A DNA stretch of 56,793 nucleotides, taken from assembly GCA_036652735.1 (NCBI GenBank), contig JAVVVI010000010.1, positions 1 through 56,793 on the forward strand. Direction: 5' to 3'. This DNA is from JAGOGN01 sp036652735 (GTDB taxonomy: Bacteria > Bacillota > Clostridia > Lachnospirales > Lachnospiraceae). The notes under the pieces were generated by a model, which did no database searches, had not been told where the DNA came from, and saw nothing but the letters and a program-made list of their open reading frames with translations. This document shows, in pieces, positions 9,298-18,095 of this stretch (positions are counted from its first letter, which is position 1; each line of letters opens with the position of its first letter). The position numbers and the translations under genes are program-made.

Positions 9298-9708
9298 ATG
9301 AATAAAATAAACAGTCAGTTTTCTTCAATTGAACAGGTTACCGGTGAGTATTTAAAGGGAAAGAAAACAGGGAGTTCTAATTTATCGGTTTCCGAACTTT
9401 CATTTGAAGAAATATTACAGCAAAAGCAAAAACTTACAAAACCACAGGAAATACAGGAATTAAAGTTTTCAAAACATGCGTCTCAACGACTGGAAGAACG
9501 CAATATGAACCTATCACAGGAACAGAAAGTTCGACTGGAGACCGGTGCAATAAGGGCAGGGGAAAAAGGAATTAAAGAATCCCTGGTAATTGTTGATTCC
9601 ATGGCATTTATTGTAAATGTACCAAATAATACGGTAGTTACCGCAATGGATCAAAATGATTCTGCGGATCATATTTTTACAAACATTGATGGGGCTGTGA
9701 TTATGTAG
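9298..9708 (+). CDS. Flagellar operon protein (flg_new/TIGR02530-like)
   Basis: This is a 136-residue protein of the family found between flgD and flgE in many Firmicutes. The conserved core is 'LKFSKHASQRLEERNMNLSQ' (near residue 58), followed by 'ESLVIVDSMAFIVNVPNNTV' and 'HIFTNIDGAVIM' at the very end. The family's function is unestablished, though its place beside the hook genes suggests a part in hook assembly. The N-terminal 50 residues are variable and probably disordered. Confidence 0.85.
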   Translation: MNKINSQFSSIEQVTGEYLKGKKTGSSNLSVSELSFEEILQQKQKLTKPQEIQELKFSKHASQRLEERNMNLSQEQKVRLETGAIRAGEKGIKESLVIVDSMAFIVNVPNNTVVTAMDQNDSADHIFTNIDGAVIM

Positions 9709-9724
9709 CTGGACCTTAATGGAA

Positions 9725-9757
9725 GCTTCTATCTCTGAATGACAGAGGAGATAAAGC
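9725..9757 (+). other. Intercistronic hairpin before flgE
   Basis: An imperfect stem-loop fills much of the 76-base gap upstream of flgE. GCTT plus TATCTCT (9725-9736, one bulged C) pairs with GGAGATAAAGC (9747-9757); CTCTG/CAGAG is an alternative inner stem. No T tract follows, so it is not a terminator. It could protect or process the 5' end of the heavily expressed hook mRNA. Confidence 0.45.
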
Positions 9758-9784
9758 ACAGCCCACTTTAGGAGGTCATATATT

Positions 9785-11821
9785 ATGATGAGATCATTAT
9801 ATTCTGGTGTATCGGGTTTAAAAACACACCAGACAAAGATGGATGTTATTGGTAACAATATATCCAATGTTAACACACTGGCGTTTAAGTCTTCTTCCGT
9901 AACATTCAGTGAAATTATGTATCAGACAACCCAGAATGCATCCGGAGCAAATGCTGCAAATGGAACGGGTGGTAGAAATGCAAAACAAATTGGTTTAGGT
10001 GTATCCCTTGGAACAACAATGACGAATATTGAAGGACAAGGAGCAACACAGACAACAGGACGAGGATTAGATGTTAAAATCAAAGGGGATAGTTTCTTTG
10101 TTGTCAATGATGGAACAAATAATTATTTTACCAGAGCAGGGTCTTTTTATTTTGATGGTGCAGGCAATCTCGCAATGACATCAACCGGATATAATGTAAT
10201 GGGATGGCAGGTGGATCCGGCTTCCGGACAGATTAAAAAGGATAGTGTATCTGCACTTCGCATTATGCAAGCGTCTAATCTTACAAGTCCACCGGAAGCA
10301 ACGATTCAGGCAGTATGTACCGGCGTGTTGGATTCCAATTCCAAGCAGGTTACATCGGATGATGGATACATGATGAATTTGAATTTCTTTGATTCTAAGG
10401 GATATCAATATACAGCAAAAATGAAAGTAAACGAAGACTCCAGTGGAACGAAGGGGGCTTATAATGTATCCCTTTCCGATGTAGTGGATTCCAATGGAAA
10501 GTCTGTACTTGGATCCGTTGATAAGACACAACTCTTTGGAGCAGCTTATCCAGGAAAAGTTGGAAAAGGAACCCTGTTAAATGGATATACAATGGATGTA
10601 GCGGACTCTGCGGCTCCACTTCCGGTAGATGCTACAATTTCTCATTATACCTTGAAAAATTCAGCAGGGCAGTCAATTCCGGATTCGGATTTCTATGTGG
10701 AAAAAGCAACCGGAAAATATGTTGCTTTGAAGACGGATAAATCTGCTTATGTGAAGTTAAATGACAAAGCTACGGATGCCACAGAACTTGCATTAATTAA
10801 ATCAGAAGAGAAAAGACTTCAGTCTTTATTCGGAAAGTATTTTTCGGGCTCAGCAGGTGATGTATCCATTAATGATGCGTCGACATTTAAAGACAGTACG
10901 GTGTTTAATCAAATGGTTACAGCGGCAGGACAGATGCTTACGGTCTCTCCAAATTATAAATTACAAGTAACAAACGCCGGGGCAGATCCAAAAGAATATT
11001 TCTTTGCAGATAGTAAAGGCGTGAAAATTGCCGATTCAACGTATTATGTAAAGCAGGATGGAACTTTCGTGGATTCCACTGGTGCAGCCTTAGCAAATGA
11101 CACGGAACGAGATAAAGTAGAGGCGATTTTGAAAAAATATACCACAGGAGCATCGGCAACCTTTAATATTGAAGCAACATCCGTTGCTACGGAACCGAAG
11201 AATGTAAAAAGCGGCAATACCAAGATTGATGTTACCGGTACCAAATTCTACCAGACACTTAATTTTGATTCCGGGAATGGTACCTTCCAAAATATTGGCG
11301 GTGCCAATGCAACAACCCTTTCCTTAAGCAATCTGGGAGGCAACTTTAAAGATGTATCCATTGATTTTTCACAGGTAACCAACTATAACAATGGTGGAAC
11401 TTCTACCATGGGACTTGATAAGGGCGGACTGGATGGAACCAGTGGGGCCGGTAAAAAATTAGGTGCGATGAATGGAGTATCAATTGACACCAATGGAATG
11501 ATTTTTGGTTCTTATGATAATGGAAATACGGTTCTGTTGGGGCAGATTGCAGCACAGAAGTTTGCCAATGCTTCCGGTCTGGAAAAGGTTGGAGAGAACT
11601 GTTATGCAACAACCTTAAACTCCGGTGATTTTGATGGAATCGGAATTGATATTTCAGCAGATGGTGGAAGTATGATAAGTGGAGCACTGGAAATGTCTAA
11701 CGTAGATTTGTCTTCAGAGTTTACCGAGATGATTACAACCCAAAGAGGGTTCCAGGCAAATTCAAGAATTATTACAACATCCGATACTCTTTTAGAAGAG
11801 CTTATTAATCTAAAGAGGTAA
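9785..11821 (+). CDS. flgE: Flagellar hook protein FlgE
   Basis: FlgE builds the hook, the universal joint outside the cell. The N terminus has the family signature ('RSLYSGVSGLKTHQTKMDVI', then 'GNNISNVNTLAFKSS'). The C terminus carries the paired motif ('MSNVDLSSEFTEMITTQRGF' then 'QANSRIITTSDTLLEELINL'). At 678 residues it is longer than the roughly 260-440 residues common for FlgE. The extra length is a central insertion (about 285-465) that contains two related modules. Two ATGs occur in tandem at 9785 and 9788; AGGAGGT at 9770-9776 suits the first. The reading frame closes before a strong hairpin. Confidence 0.95.
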   Translation: MMRSLYSGVSGLKTHQTKMDVIGNNISNVNTLAFKSSSVTFSEIMYQTTQNASGANAANGTGGRNAKQIGLGVSLGTTMTNIEGQGATQTTGRGLDVKIKGDSFFVVNDGTNNYFTRAGSFYFDGAGNLAMTSTGYNVMGWQVDPASGQIKKDSVSALRIMQASNLTSPPEATIQAVCTGVLDSNSKQVTSDDGYMMNLNFFDSKGYQYTAKMKVNEDSSGTKGAYNVSLSDVVDSNGKSVLGSVDKTQLFGAAYPGKVGKGTLLNGYTMDVADSAAPLPVDATISHYTLKNSAGQSIPDSDFYVEKATGKYVALKTDKSAYVKLNDKATDATELALIKSEEKRLQSLFGKYFSGSAGDVSINDASTFKDSTVFNQMVTAAGQMLTVSPNYKLQVTNAGADPKEYFFADSKGVKIADSTYYVKQDGTFVDSTGAALANDTERDKVEAILKKYTTGASATFNIEATSVATEPKNVKSGNTKIDVTGTKFYQTLNFDSGNGTFQNIGGANATTLSLSNLGGNFKDVSIDFSQVTNYNNGGTSTMGLDKGGLDGTSGAGKKLGAMNGVSIDTNGMIFGSYDNGNTVLLGQIAAQKFANASGLEKVGENCYATTLNSGDFDGIGIDISADGGSMISGALEMSNVDLSSEFTEMITTQRGFQANSRIITTSDTLLEELINLKR

Positions 11822-11842
11822 CCGGTAAATAAAAATTAATAT

Positions 11843-11877
11843 ATATTGGGGAACTATGTTTCATAGTTCCCCAATAT
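11843..11877 (+). terminator. Perfect 16-bp hairpin after flgE
   Basis: A perfect inverted repeat (arms 11843-11858 and 11862-11877, loop TTT) follows the flgE stop by 21 bases. The + strand tail is GTGATATAATAAAAAAA, with no T run, so termination of + strand transcripts is probably partial. It may instead serve as a 3' stabiliser or processing site separating hook from stator expression. On the - strand a T-rich tail follows, but no - strand gene points here. Confidence 0.6.
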
Positions 11878-11969
11878 GTGATATAATAAAAAAATATAGG
11901 ACATAGGAAAATAGCAAACTTCATTTTGTCCTTTTTGTACGAAATAAACAAAATAAATGTAAAAGAAAG

Positions 11970-11998
11970 TAGACAAAAAGTAAAAAATCTAGTAATAT
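11970..11998 (+). promoter_or_regulatory. Candidate sigma-A promoter for motA
   Basis: TAGACA (11970-11975) and TAATAT (11993-11998) are 17 bases apart, in the A/T-rich 247-base gap between flgE and motA. The rest of this gap holds only the hairpin at 11843-11877. No flbD/swrD gene is found here. The AT bias makes chance matches likely. Confidence 0.35.
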
Positions 11999-12068
11999 TA
12001 TAGATGGTAAGCTTTTGTTTTCATTTTCACTAAAATAGCTTTTACATATATAAAGGACTGGTGAGTTT

Positions 12069-12863
12069 ATGGATATAGCATCCCTTATAGGTATGATAGC
12101 TGGTTTTGCCATGGTTATCTTTGGAATAATTACAGGAGATTTAGGCGTTGTTGCTTTATGGAACTTTTTGGACCTGCCATCAGTAGTTATTACAATAGGA
12201 GGTTCGATTTCGGGTCTTCTGGCATCCAATGCACTGGCTGATTTCATTAATGGTTTTAAGAGCTTTGCACTTGTATTTAAAGTTGTGAAATCAGATCCGG
12301 GAGAAGTAATTACAAATATTATTAATTTGTCAAATGTGGCAAGAAAAGAAGGACTATTGGCATTGGAAGAGGCGGCCAGCGGTATTGAAGATCCATTTCT
12401 TAAGAAGGGAATTATGTTAGTTGTAGATGGAACGGATCCGGAACTTGTTAGAGGAATTCTTGAGACGGATTTAATCTGTGTAGAAGGACGACATAAGAAA
12501 ATAACTGCTTTTTGGGAAAAATGGGCAGAACTAGGTCCTGCCTGGGGTATGATTGGTACCTTAATTGGTTTGGTTAATATGTTAAAGACCTTGGAAGACT
12601 CCAGCACTATTGGTCCGAATATGGCAGTTGCATTATTAACAACATTATATGGCTCCTTAATAGCGAACTGGCTGGCATTACCAATTGCTGCAAAACTGAG
12701 CGGAAACAATGCCACAGAGACTATGCTTAAAGAGATAACAGTAGAAGGTTTACTTTCCATACAAGCAGGAGAGAATCCTCGTGTTATAGAAGAAAAATTA
12801 AAATCATTCTTATCGCCAAAAGTGAGGGAACGTATGAATCCTGAAGCCGGAGGTGAACAGTAG
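12069..12863 (+). CDS. motA: Flagellar stator protein MotA
   Basis: MotA forms the ion-channel stator with MotB and pushes on FliG. The 264 residues show four membrane segments (about 4-25, 34-52, 148-170 and 180-202). They include the family segments 'GPAWGMIGTLIGLVNMLKTL' and 'MAVALLTTLYGSLIANWLAL', plus a cytosolic loop with the charged residues expected to face FliG. Its stop codon shares one base with the start of motB. In B. subtilis motAB lie elsewhere, whereas here they sit inside the fla operon, as in many clostridia. Confidence 0.97.
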   Translation: MDIASLIGMIAGFAMVIFGIITGDLGVVALWNFLDLPSVVITIGGSISGLLASNALADFINGFKSFALVFKVVKSDPGEVITNIINLSNVARKEGLLALEEAASGIEDPFLKKGIMLVVDGTDPELVRGILETDLICVEGRHKKITAFWEKWAELGPAWGMIGTLIGLVNMLKTLEDSSTIGPNMAVALLTTLYGSLIANWLALPIAAKLSGNNATETMLKEITVEGLLSIQAGENPRVIEEKLKSFLSPKVRERMNPEAGGEQ

Positions 12864-13687
12864 TGGCTAGAAAGAAGGAAGAAGAAGCAAAAAGCGGAGG
12901 TGCGCCGGGGTGGATGGCCACATTCAGCGACTTAATGAATTTATTATTGTGTTTTTTTGTTTTACTTTTTTCCATGTCCAGTGTTGATGCACAGAAGTTT
13001 GAAATGGTAATTGCATCCTTGCAAAGCAGTTTTAGTATACTTCCATCCGGAGGTGCTTCCATAGGTGAAGGACAGATGGTTTCTTCGGGAGTGAGTCAGT
13101 TAAAAGAACTTGATGTATATTATAATCAAGCAATGAACTCAGATGGAGACGGGGAAGGAAGTAAAGAAGATGGAAAAGGGGAAGGCAATTATGTTGAGGA
13201 ATATAAGAAGGCAGGTTTAGATGAATCAGAGAAAATGGCTGCTGAAATTGAGAAGAAATTACAGGAAAATGGAATCAAAGATCAGGTAGAAGTTGATTTT
13301 AACGAGCAGTATGTGCTATTGACTTTAAATGGTGCGATTTTATTTGAATCCGGTAAAGCAGAAGTTTATAAAGAAGCAGTTCCTTTGATTAAGAAAATAG
13401 CCAATATTATAGAAAAATATAATAAAAACATTATTGATATTGAAGGACATACGGATAATGTACCGATTCATAATTCAGAGTATGCAAATAATGATGAGTT
13501 ATCAACGTTTCGAGCTTTAGCGGTTACGGAATACATAAGAGATAATACAGAACTTGACAATCGATATATTAAGTTCTCGGGTCGCGGATCCTATGTTCCA
13601 ATTGCAGATAATACGTCCAAACGAGGACGTGCAAAAAACCGAAGAGTTGAAATTAAAATATATAATAGTTATAATTCTGACAATTAG
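12863..13687 (+). CDS. motB: Flagellar stator protein MotB
   Basis: MotB is the peptidoglycan-anchored half of the stator. A single membrane segment (about 19-40) follows 'PGWMATFSDLMNLLLCFFVL' and carries the essential ion-binding Asp23. An acidic, Gly-rich linker (about 90-115) precedes the C-terminal OmpA-like wall-binding domain ('IIDIEGHTDNVPIHNSEYAN', '...SKRGRAKNRRVEIKI'). The start is GTG, overlapping the motA stop, so the two subunits are translationally coupled. Whether the motor uses H+ or Na+ cannot be told with certainty from this. Confidence 0.96.
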   Translation: MARKKEEEAKSGGAPGWMATFSDLMNLLLCFFVLLFSMSSVDAQKFEMVIASLQSSFSILPSGGASIGEGQMVSSGVSQLKELDVYYNQAMNSDGDGEGSKEDGKGEGNYVEEYKKAGLDESEKMAAEIEKKLQENGIKDQVEVDFNEQYVLLTLNGAILFESGKAEVYKEAVPLIKKIANIIEKYNKNIIDIEGHTDNVPIHNSEYANNDELSTFRALAVTEYIRDNTELDNRYIKFSGRGSYVPIADNTSKRGRAKNRRVEIKIYNSYNSDN

Positions 13688-13701
13688 AAAGGACGATTTG
13701 G

Positions 13702-14220
13702 ATGAAGAAAAATTTAATCACAGTGCTAATCTTAGCGTTAGTTGTAGTCAATCTTATATTAACGGCACTCTTAACCTTTTCCATTGTTCCGGCTACAAGA
13801 AATGCAAATAAATTAATAACAAAGGTGGCAGGTGCTATTGATTTGGAAATGAGTAGTGGAAAAGCAGCCGGTCAGTCAAATGTGTCAATTAAAGATACCA
13901 AAGAGTATAATGTGTATGCAGGAGAGACCTTAACCATTAATCTTAAAAAAGGAAGTGACGGAAAAGATCATTTTGCAGTTCTTTCTGTTACCTTATCTCT
14001 GGATATGACAAGCGATGGTTATAAAACCTATGGAGAGACATTGGCGGACAGAGATGCCACAATTCGTAATGAGATTAACAATGTAATAATGACTCATACC
14101 ATGGAAGAATTAAAAAACAATACAGCAGATATACAAACCGAAATAGTAGATTCTTTGCAAACCTTATTTGATTCCGATTTTATTATTGGAGTTGGGTTTG
14201 GATCTATGGTTTGTCAATAA
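13702..14220 (+). CDS. fliL: Flagellar basal-body-associated protein FliL
   Basis: FliL is a single-pass protein that surrounds stator units and supports torque. The 172-residue sequence has a membrane segment (about 6-28) and an extracytoplasmic domain ending in '...ADIQTEIVDSLQTLFDSDFI', which fits the FliL C terminus. Position between motB and fliM agrees. Conservation is weak, as normal in the family. Confidence 0.88.
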   Translation: MKKNLITVLILALVVVNLILTALLTFSIVPATRNANKLITKVAGAIDLEMSSGKAAGQSNVSIKDTKEYNVYAGETLTINLKKGSDGKDHFAVLSVTLSLDMTSDGYKTYGETLADRDATIRNEINNVIMTHTMEELKNNTADIQTEIVDSLQTLFDSDFIIGVGFGSMVCQ

Positions 14221-14256
14221 TAGAATGGAAATAACCCATGACAGGTGGTGAGGTAA

Positions 14257-15237
14257 TTGGGCGAAGTTTTATCTCAAAATGAGATAGACAGTTTGCTACA
14301 AGCATTAAGCAGTGGTGAATTAGATGTAGAAGAAATAAAAGAAGACAGTGTTAGACAGGCAAAAAATTATGATTTTGCCAGACCTGCAAAGTTTTCCAAG
14401 GAACATCTTCGAACATTAGAAATCATATTTGAACATTATGGAAGACTGCTTTCTACCAATTTGCCGGTTTACCTTAGAAAAAATATACAAGTTGAAATTA
14501 TGAATTCAGAGGCAGTTACTTATTCTGAATTTTCCAATGCCTTATCGAATCCTGTGTTACTTGGCATTGTTAATTTTTCTCCGCTTAAAGGAAATATTAT
14601 TATGGAATTAGCGGATAATCTTGGATATGCAATGGTAGATCGAATGCTTGGTGGTGCAGGAGTTCCATTAGAAAAAAGCAGAGAGTTTTCAGAAATAGAG
14701 TTACTGATTATTGAGCGAATTCTTACAATTTGTATTAATTTATTACATGAGCCCTGGCAGAATGTAGTGGATGTTCGTCCAAGATTGGAGAGAATCGAGA
14801 CAAACTCACAGTTTGCTCAGATTATTTCTCCAAGTGAAATGATAGCTATAGTTACCATTAATTTAAAAATTGGTGATGTAGAAGGCTTGATGAATATTTG
14901 TCTGCCCTACCTTACATTAGAATCCGTAATGGATAAGCTGAATACAAAATACTGGTATTCCACAATGCAGGAAAAGGATGAAAAAACATATTTAGAGGCA
15001 ATCGAAGGATTAATTGAGAAAGCACCAATACCTGTAAAGGCAGTATTAGGGACGAGTGTTATTTCAGTAAATGATTTTATTAATCTTCAATTAGGAGATA
15101 TCATTCGATTAGATACAAAGATTGATGGAGAGCTTGATGTGTTTATTGGAAACATCAAAAAATTTACAGCTTTGCCGGGAGCCTCTGGTGATGAATATGC
15201 TGTTAGAATAACATCAGTAATCAGAGAGGAGCAATGA
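14257..15237 (+). CDS. fliM: Flagellar motor switch protein FliM
   Basis: FliM is the C-ring protein that binds CheY-P and sets rotation direction. The N terminus has the CheY-P-binding peptide ('LSQNEIDSLLQALSSGE', residues 5-21). The middle domain has the conserved loop 'DRMLGGAGVP', and the C terminus is SpoA-like ('LQLGDIIRLDTKIDGELDVF', about 274-293). The start is TTG at 14257, with AGGTGGTGAGG just upstream. Total length is 326 residues, as expected. Confidence 0.96.
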   Translation: MGEVLSQNEIDSLLQALSSGELDVEEIKEDSVRQAKNYDFARPAKFSKEHLRTLEIIFEHYGRLLSTNLPVYLRKNIQVEIMNSEAVTYSEFSNALSNPVLLGIVNFSPLKGNIIMELADNLGYAMVDRMLGGAGVPLEKSREFSEIELLIIERILTICINLLHEPWQNVVDVRPRLERIETNSQFAQIISPSEMIAIVTINLKIGDVEGLMNICLPYLTLESVMDKLNTKYWYSTMQEKDEKTYLEAIEGLIEKAPIPVKAVLGTSVISVNDFINLQLGDIIRLDTKIDGELDVFIGNIKKFTALPGASGDEYAVRITSVIREEQ

Positions 15238-15241
15238 GAGA

Positions 15242-16426
15242 ATGAATGGAGTTTTATCCCAGGAAGAAATTAATGCATTATTAAACGACACCGGAAGCGA
15301 TGATTTTGATGATTCTATAGAAGATGATTTAACACCGGAAGAGTGTGATGCCATAGGAGAAATTGCAAATATTAGTATGGGTACTGCGGCAACCACATTA
15401 TTTTCTTTAGTTAACCGCAGAGTTGAAATATCAACACCGGTGGTCACTTGCGTGACATGGGATGATATTGTACAAACGTATGAAAAGCCTTGTGTATTTA
15501 TTCAAATTGCATACACAGTTGGATTAGATGGAAGCAATATATTAGTTTTAAAAGAAAAAGATGTAAAAGTAATTACAGATCTCATGATGGGCGGAGATGG
15601 AACCAATACAAATGAGGAATTGGGAGAGTTACATTTAAGTGCAATTAGTGAGGCTATGAATCAGATGATGGGTTCATCCGCAACGTCTCTTTCTTCCATG
15701 CTTAATAAAATGATTGATATTAGTCCACCGGTAGCTGATTTAGTTGATTTTCAGGATACCGTAAATGAAAGTGAAATTGCTGATTTTTTAACAAAACGGT
15801 TTGTAAAAATATCCTTTAAGATGGAAATTGGAAATTTAGTAAATAGTCAGATTATGCAGTTGTATCCATTTTCTTTTGCAAGAGAAATGTACAATAGTAT
15901 TGCAAAAAATATGGAAGTTGACATAGCAGGAGATACTCCTGAACCACCTGCAGCACCACAAGCACCGCAGGCAATACCTGCACCACAGCAGCCAATGATG
16001 AATCAGCAGCCAATGATGAACCAACAGCCAATGATGAATCAACAGCCAATGATGAACCAGCAGCCAATGATGATGCAGCAGCCGATGCCATATATGCAGG
16101 ATATGTCCATGTATAATCAACAGCAGCCGGTAAATGTACAGCCGGCCCAGTTCCAGACCTTTACAGGAGATTTTGGTCCGAATTCGCAAAAAGAGAATAT
16201 TGACCTCATAATGGATGTTCCATTGGAAGTCACAGTAGAATTGGGAAGAACCAGCAAATCGATTCAAGACATCCTGGAATTTACACCCGGGACAATTATT
16301 GAATTAAATAAAATTGCTGGAGAGTCCATAGATGTGTTAGTAAATGGGAAGTATGTTGCAAAGGGAGAAGTTGTAGTAATTGAAGAAAACTTCGGGATAC
16401 GTATTACTGAAATAATTAAAAGCTAA
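15242..16426 (+). CDS. fliY: Motor switch phosphatase FliY (CheC-FliN fusion)
   Basis: FliY is a C-ring protein that also dephosphorylates CheY-P at the switch. In order it has an N-terminal FliM-like CheY-binding peptide ('VLSQEEINALLN'), a CheC-type domain, a Met/Gln/Pro repeat linker (about 235-300) and a FliN/SpoA domain (about 315-394). The CheC domain keeps both active-site motifs of the form S/D-x3-E-x2-N-x22-P: one begins at the Asp of 'DAIGEIAN', the other at the Ser of 'SAISEAMN'. Both therefore look catalytic. It starts 4 bases after fliM, and cheY follows. Confidence 0.96.
   Translation: MNGVLSQEEINALLNDTGSDDFDDSIEDDLTPEECDAIGEIANISMGTAATTLFSLVNRRVEISTPVVTCVTWDDIVQTYEKPCVFIQIAYTVGLDGSNILVLKEKDVKVITDLMMGGDGTNTNEELGELHLSAISEAMNQMMGSSATSLSSMLNKMIDISPPVADLVDFQDTVNESEIADFLTKRFVKISFKMEIGNLVNSQIMQLYPFSFAREMYNSIAKNMEVDIAGDTPEPPAAPQAPQAIPAPQQPMMNQQPMMNQQPMMNQQPMMNQQPMMMQQPMPYMQDMSMYNQQQPVNVQPAQFQTFTGDFGPNSQKENIDLIMDVPLEVTVELGRTSKSIQDILEFTPGTIIELNKIAGESIDVLVNGKYVAKGEVVVIEENFGIRITEIIKS
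15986..16093 (+). repeat. 18-bp tandem repeat in fliY linker
   Basis: Six 18-base units encode Gln-Gln-Pro-Met-Met-Asn. Four are exact at the protein level and the last two are degenerate, ending QQPMMM-QQPMPY. The unit length preserves reading frame, so copy-number change would lengthen or shorten the FliY interdomain linker without breaking the gene. The units differ at synonymous positions (CAG/CAA, AAT/AAC). Confidence 0.9.
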
Positions 16427-16470
16427 AGATAGAATATACATAAATATTGAAATTATAAGGAGAGAAAGAT

Positions 16471-16833
16471 ATGGCGAAAAATATTTTGATTTGTGATGAT
16501 GCAGCATTTATGAGAATGATGATTAAGGATATCCTCACAAAAAACGGGTATGACATTGCAGGTGAGGCAGAAAATGGAATTAAGGCAATTGAAAAGTATG
16601 GAGAGACAAAACCGGATTTAGTGCTTATGGATATTACAATGCCTGAGATGGATGGAATTCAAGCTTTGAAACAAATCAGAGCGGCAGATCCAAACGCAGT
16701 TGTTATTATGTGTTCTGCAATGGGACAACAGGCAATGGTAATTGAAGCAATTCAGTCCGGAGCAAAAGATTTTATTGTAAAGCCATTCCAGCCGGATCGT
16801 GTGTTGGAAGCAGTTAAAAAAGTAGTGGGTTAA
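16471..16833 (+). CDS. cheY: Chemotaxis response regulator CheY
   Basis: CheY is a single receiver domain that carries the signal from CheA to FliM. The 120 residues include the acidic pair Asp9/Asp10 ('LICDDAAFMRMM'), the phospho-acceptor Asp54 ('DLVLMDITMPEMDG'), Ser82 and Lys104 ('FIVKPFQPDRV'). GGAGAG precedes the ATG. Its place after fliY, encoding its phosphatase, matches B. subtilis. Confidence 0.97.
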   Translation: MAKNILICDDAAFMRMMIKDILTKNGYDIAGEAENGIKAIEKYGETKPDLVLMDITMPEMDGIQALKQIRAADPNAVVIMCSAMGQQAMVIEAIQSGAKDFIVKPFQPDRVLEAVKKVVG

Positions 16834-16834
16834 T

Positions 16835-17221
16835 ATGATTTTACTGACAAATGGGTCTTCTGCATGGGAAAATTTTTTCCAGCTGATTGGTATTTTACTT
16901 GTTTTTTTATTTGTATTAGCGGTCACCTATTTTACAACAAAATGGATTGGTGGATATCAAAAAAATCAAATCAGTAATAAAAATATTCATATTGTAGAGA
17001 CCTTTCGGGTGACCAATAATAAATTTATTCAAATCCTCGAATTAGGTGAAGTTTATTTGGTAGTTGCAATATGCAAAGACAATATTAGCATGCTGGCAAA
17101 ACTTACGAAAGAGGAACTGCCGGAAGTGCTTTCTTTTGATGCAACAAGCAATCAGACTCATTTGAATGAGAGCTTCCACGATATTCTTGAAAAGATCAAG
17201 AATAACAGGAAAGTTAAGTAG
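16835..17221 (+). CDS. fliO: Flagellar biosynthesis protein FliO (FliZ-type)
   Basis: FliO is a scaffold for assembly of the FliP export-gate ring. The 128-residue protein has one membrane segment (about 14-36) followed by a small cytosolic domain ('IHIVETFRVTNNKFIQILEL', then 'EVYLVVAICKDNISML') typical of the FliO/FliZ family. It begins one base after the cheY stop with no strong ribosome site, so translation probably depends on coupling to cheY. Confidence 0.88.
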   Translation: MILLTNGSSAWENFFQLIGILLVFLFVLAVTYFTTKWIGGYQKNQISNKNIHIVETFRVTNNKFIQILELGEVYLVVAICKDNISMLAKLTKEELPEVLSFDATSNQTHLNESFHDILEKIKNNRKVK

Positions 17222-17229
17222 GAGGCTGT

Positions 17230-18078
17230 ATGAGACATTACAAAAAGATAGGCTGCTGTATTGGTTTGATTTTGGCAGCATTTTTTATAACGCTTGCGGT
17301 TGTGTGTTCTGTTCAGGATAAGGTGTATGCAGCAAATATACCGAAAACAACAACGGATCATACAGTAGATAAAAAACCGGTAGTCAATTCGGCGGATGGA
17401 ATTAACAATGGATTTTCCATACAATATAATAATGAGAGTGGACAAATCTCCGGGACGGTTAAAATCTTTTTGGTTTTAACCATATTGTCGTTGGCACCTT
17501 CCATTTTGATTATGCTGACTTCCTTTACGCGTATTATAATTGTATTGCATTTTGTACGTCAGGCAATTGGAACACAAACAGCACCGCCAAATCAAGTGTT
17601 GGTAGGGCTTGCACTTTTTCTAACACTCTTTATTATGGCACCTGTGTTTTCACAAATTAATAAGGAAGCAATTAAACCATTGGATGCGGGGGAAATTACC
17701 CAGCAGGAAGCGTTTAAAATTGGTGTAGCACCTTTAAGAGAATTTATGTCAAAAGAAACCCAGGATAAAGATCTAATGTTATTTTGTGACATTGCAAAAA
17801 TTTCTTTTGTTCCGGATGAAACAAATCTTGATACCATACCCATCACTGTTTTGATTCCAAGTTTTATTTTAAGCGAGCTTCGAACTGCGTTTATTATGGG
17901 ATTTTTAATATATATTCCATTTATTGTAATTGATATGGTTGTGGCATCGGTACTTATGTCAATGGGTATGATGATGTTGCCGCCAACTACAATTTCTATG
18001 CCATTTAAAATTCTTCTGTTTGTGTTAGCGGATGGTTGGGATTTAATCATTGGCAGTCTTGTACGAACGTTTTATTGA
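17230..18078 (+). CDS. fliP: Flagellar export gate protein FliP
   Basis: FliP is the main pore subunit of the type III export gate. The 282 residues begin with a signal peptide (about 1-35, ending near 'VYAANI'), which is usual for FliP. The core has 'LTSFTRIIIVLHFVRQAIGT', 'PPNQVLVGLALFLTLFIMAP' and the C-terminal 'ASVLMSMGMMMLPPTTISMP', all family signatures. AGGAGG lies before the ATG. Confidence 0.97.
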   Translation: MRHYKKIGCCIGLILAAFFITLAVVCSVQDKVYAANIPKTTTDHTVDKKPVVNSADGINNGFSIQYNNESGQISGTVKIFLVLTILSLAPSILIMLTSFTRIIIVLHFVRQAIGTQTAPPNQVLVGLALFLTLFIMAPVFSQINKEAIKPLDAGEITQQEAFKIGVAPLREFMSKETQDKDLMLFCDIAKISFVPDETNLDTIPITVLIPSFILSELRTAFIMGFLIYIPFIVIDMVVASVLMSMGMMMLPPTTISMPFKILLFVLADGWDLIIGSLVRTFY

Positions 18079-18095
18079 CAGAGTGAGGTGAGAAA

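Noticed and set aside
11921..12760. A 279-codon open frame on the - strand opposite motA.
   Set aside because: It mirrors the codon structure of motA, a certain gene, has no family resemblance, and its 3' part crosses a non-coding gap. It is a shadow frame.
15986..16093. Regular direct repeats that could suggest a CRISPR array.
   Set aside because: The repeats are 18 bp without spacers, keep the fliY frame and encode QQPMMN; no cas gene is present.
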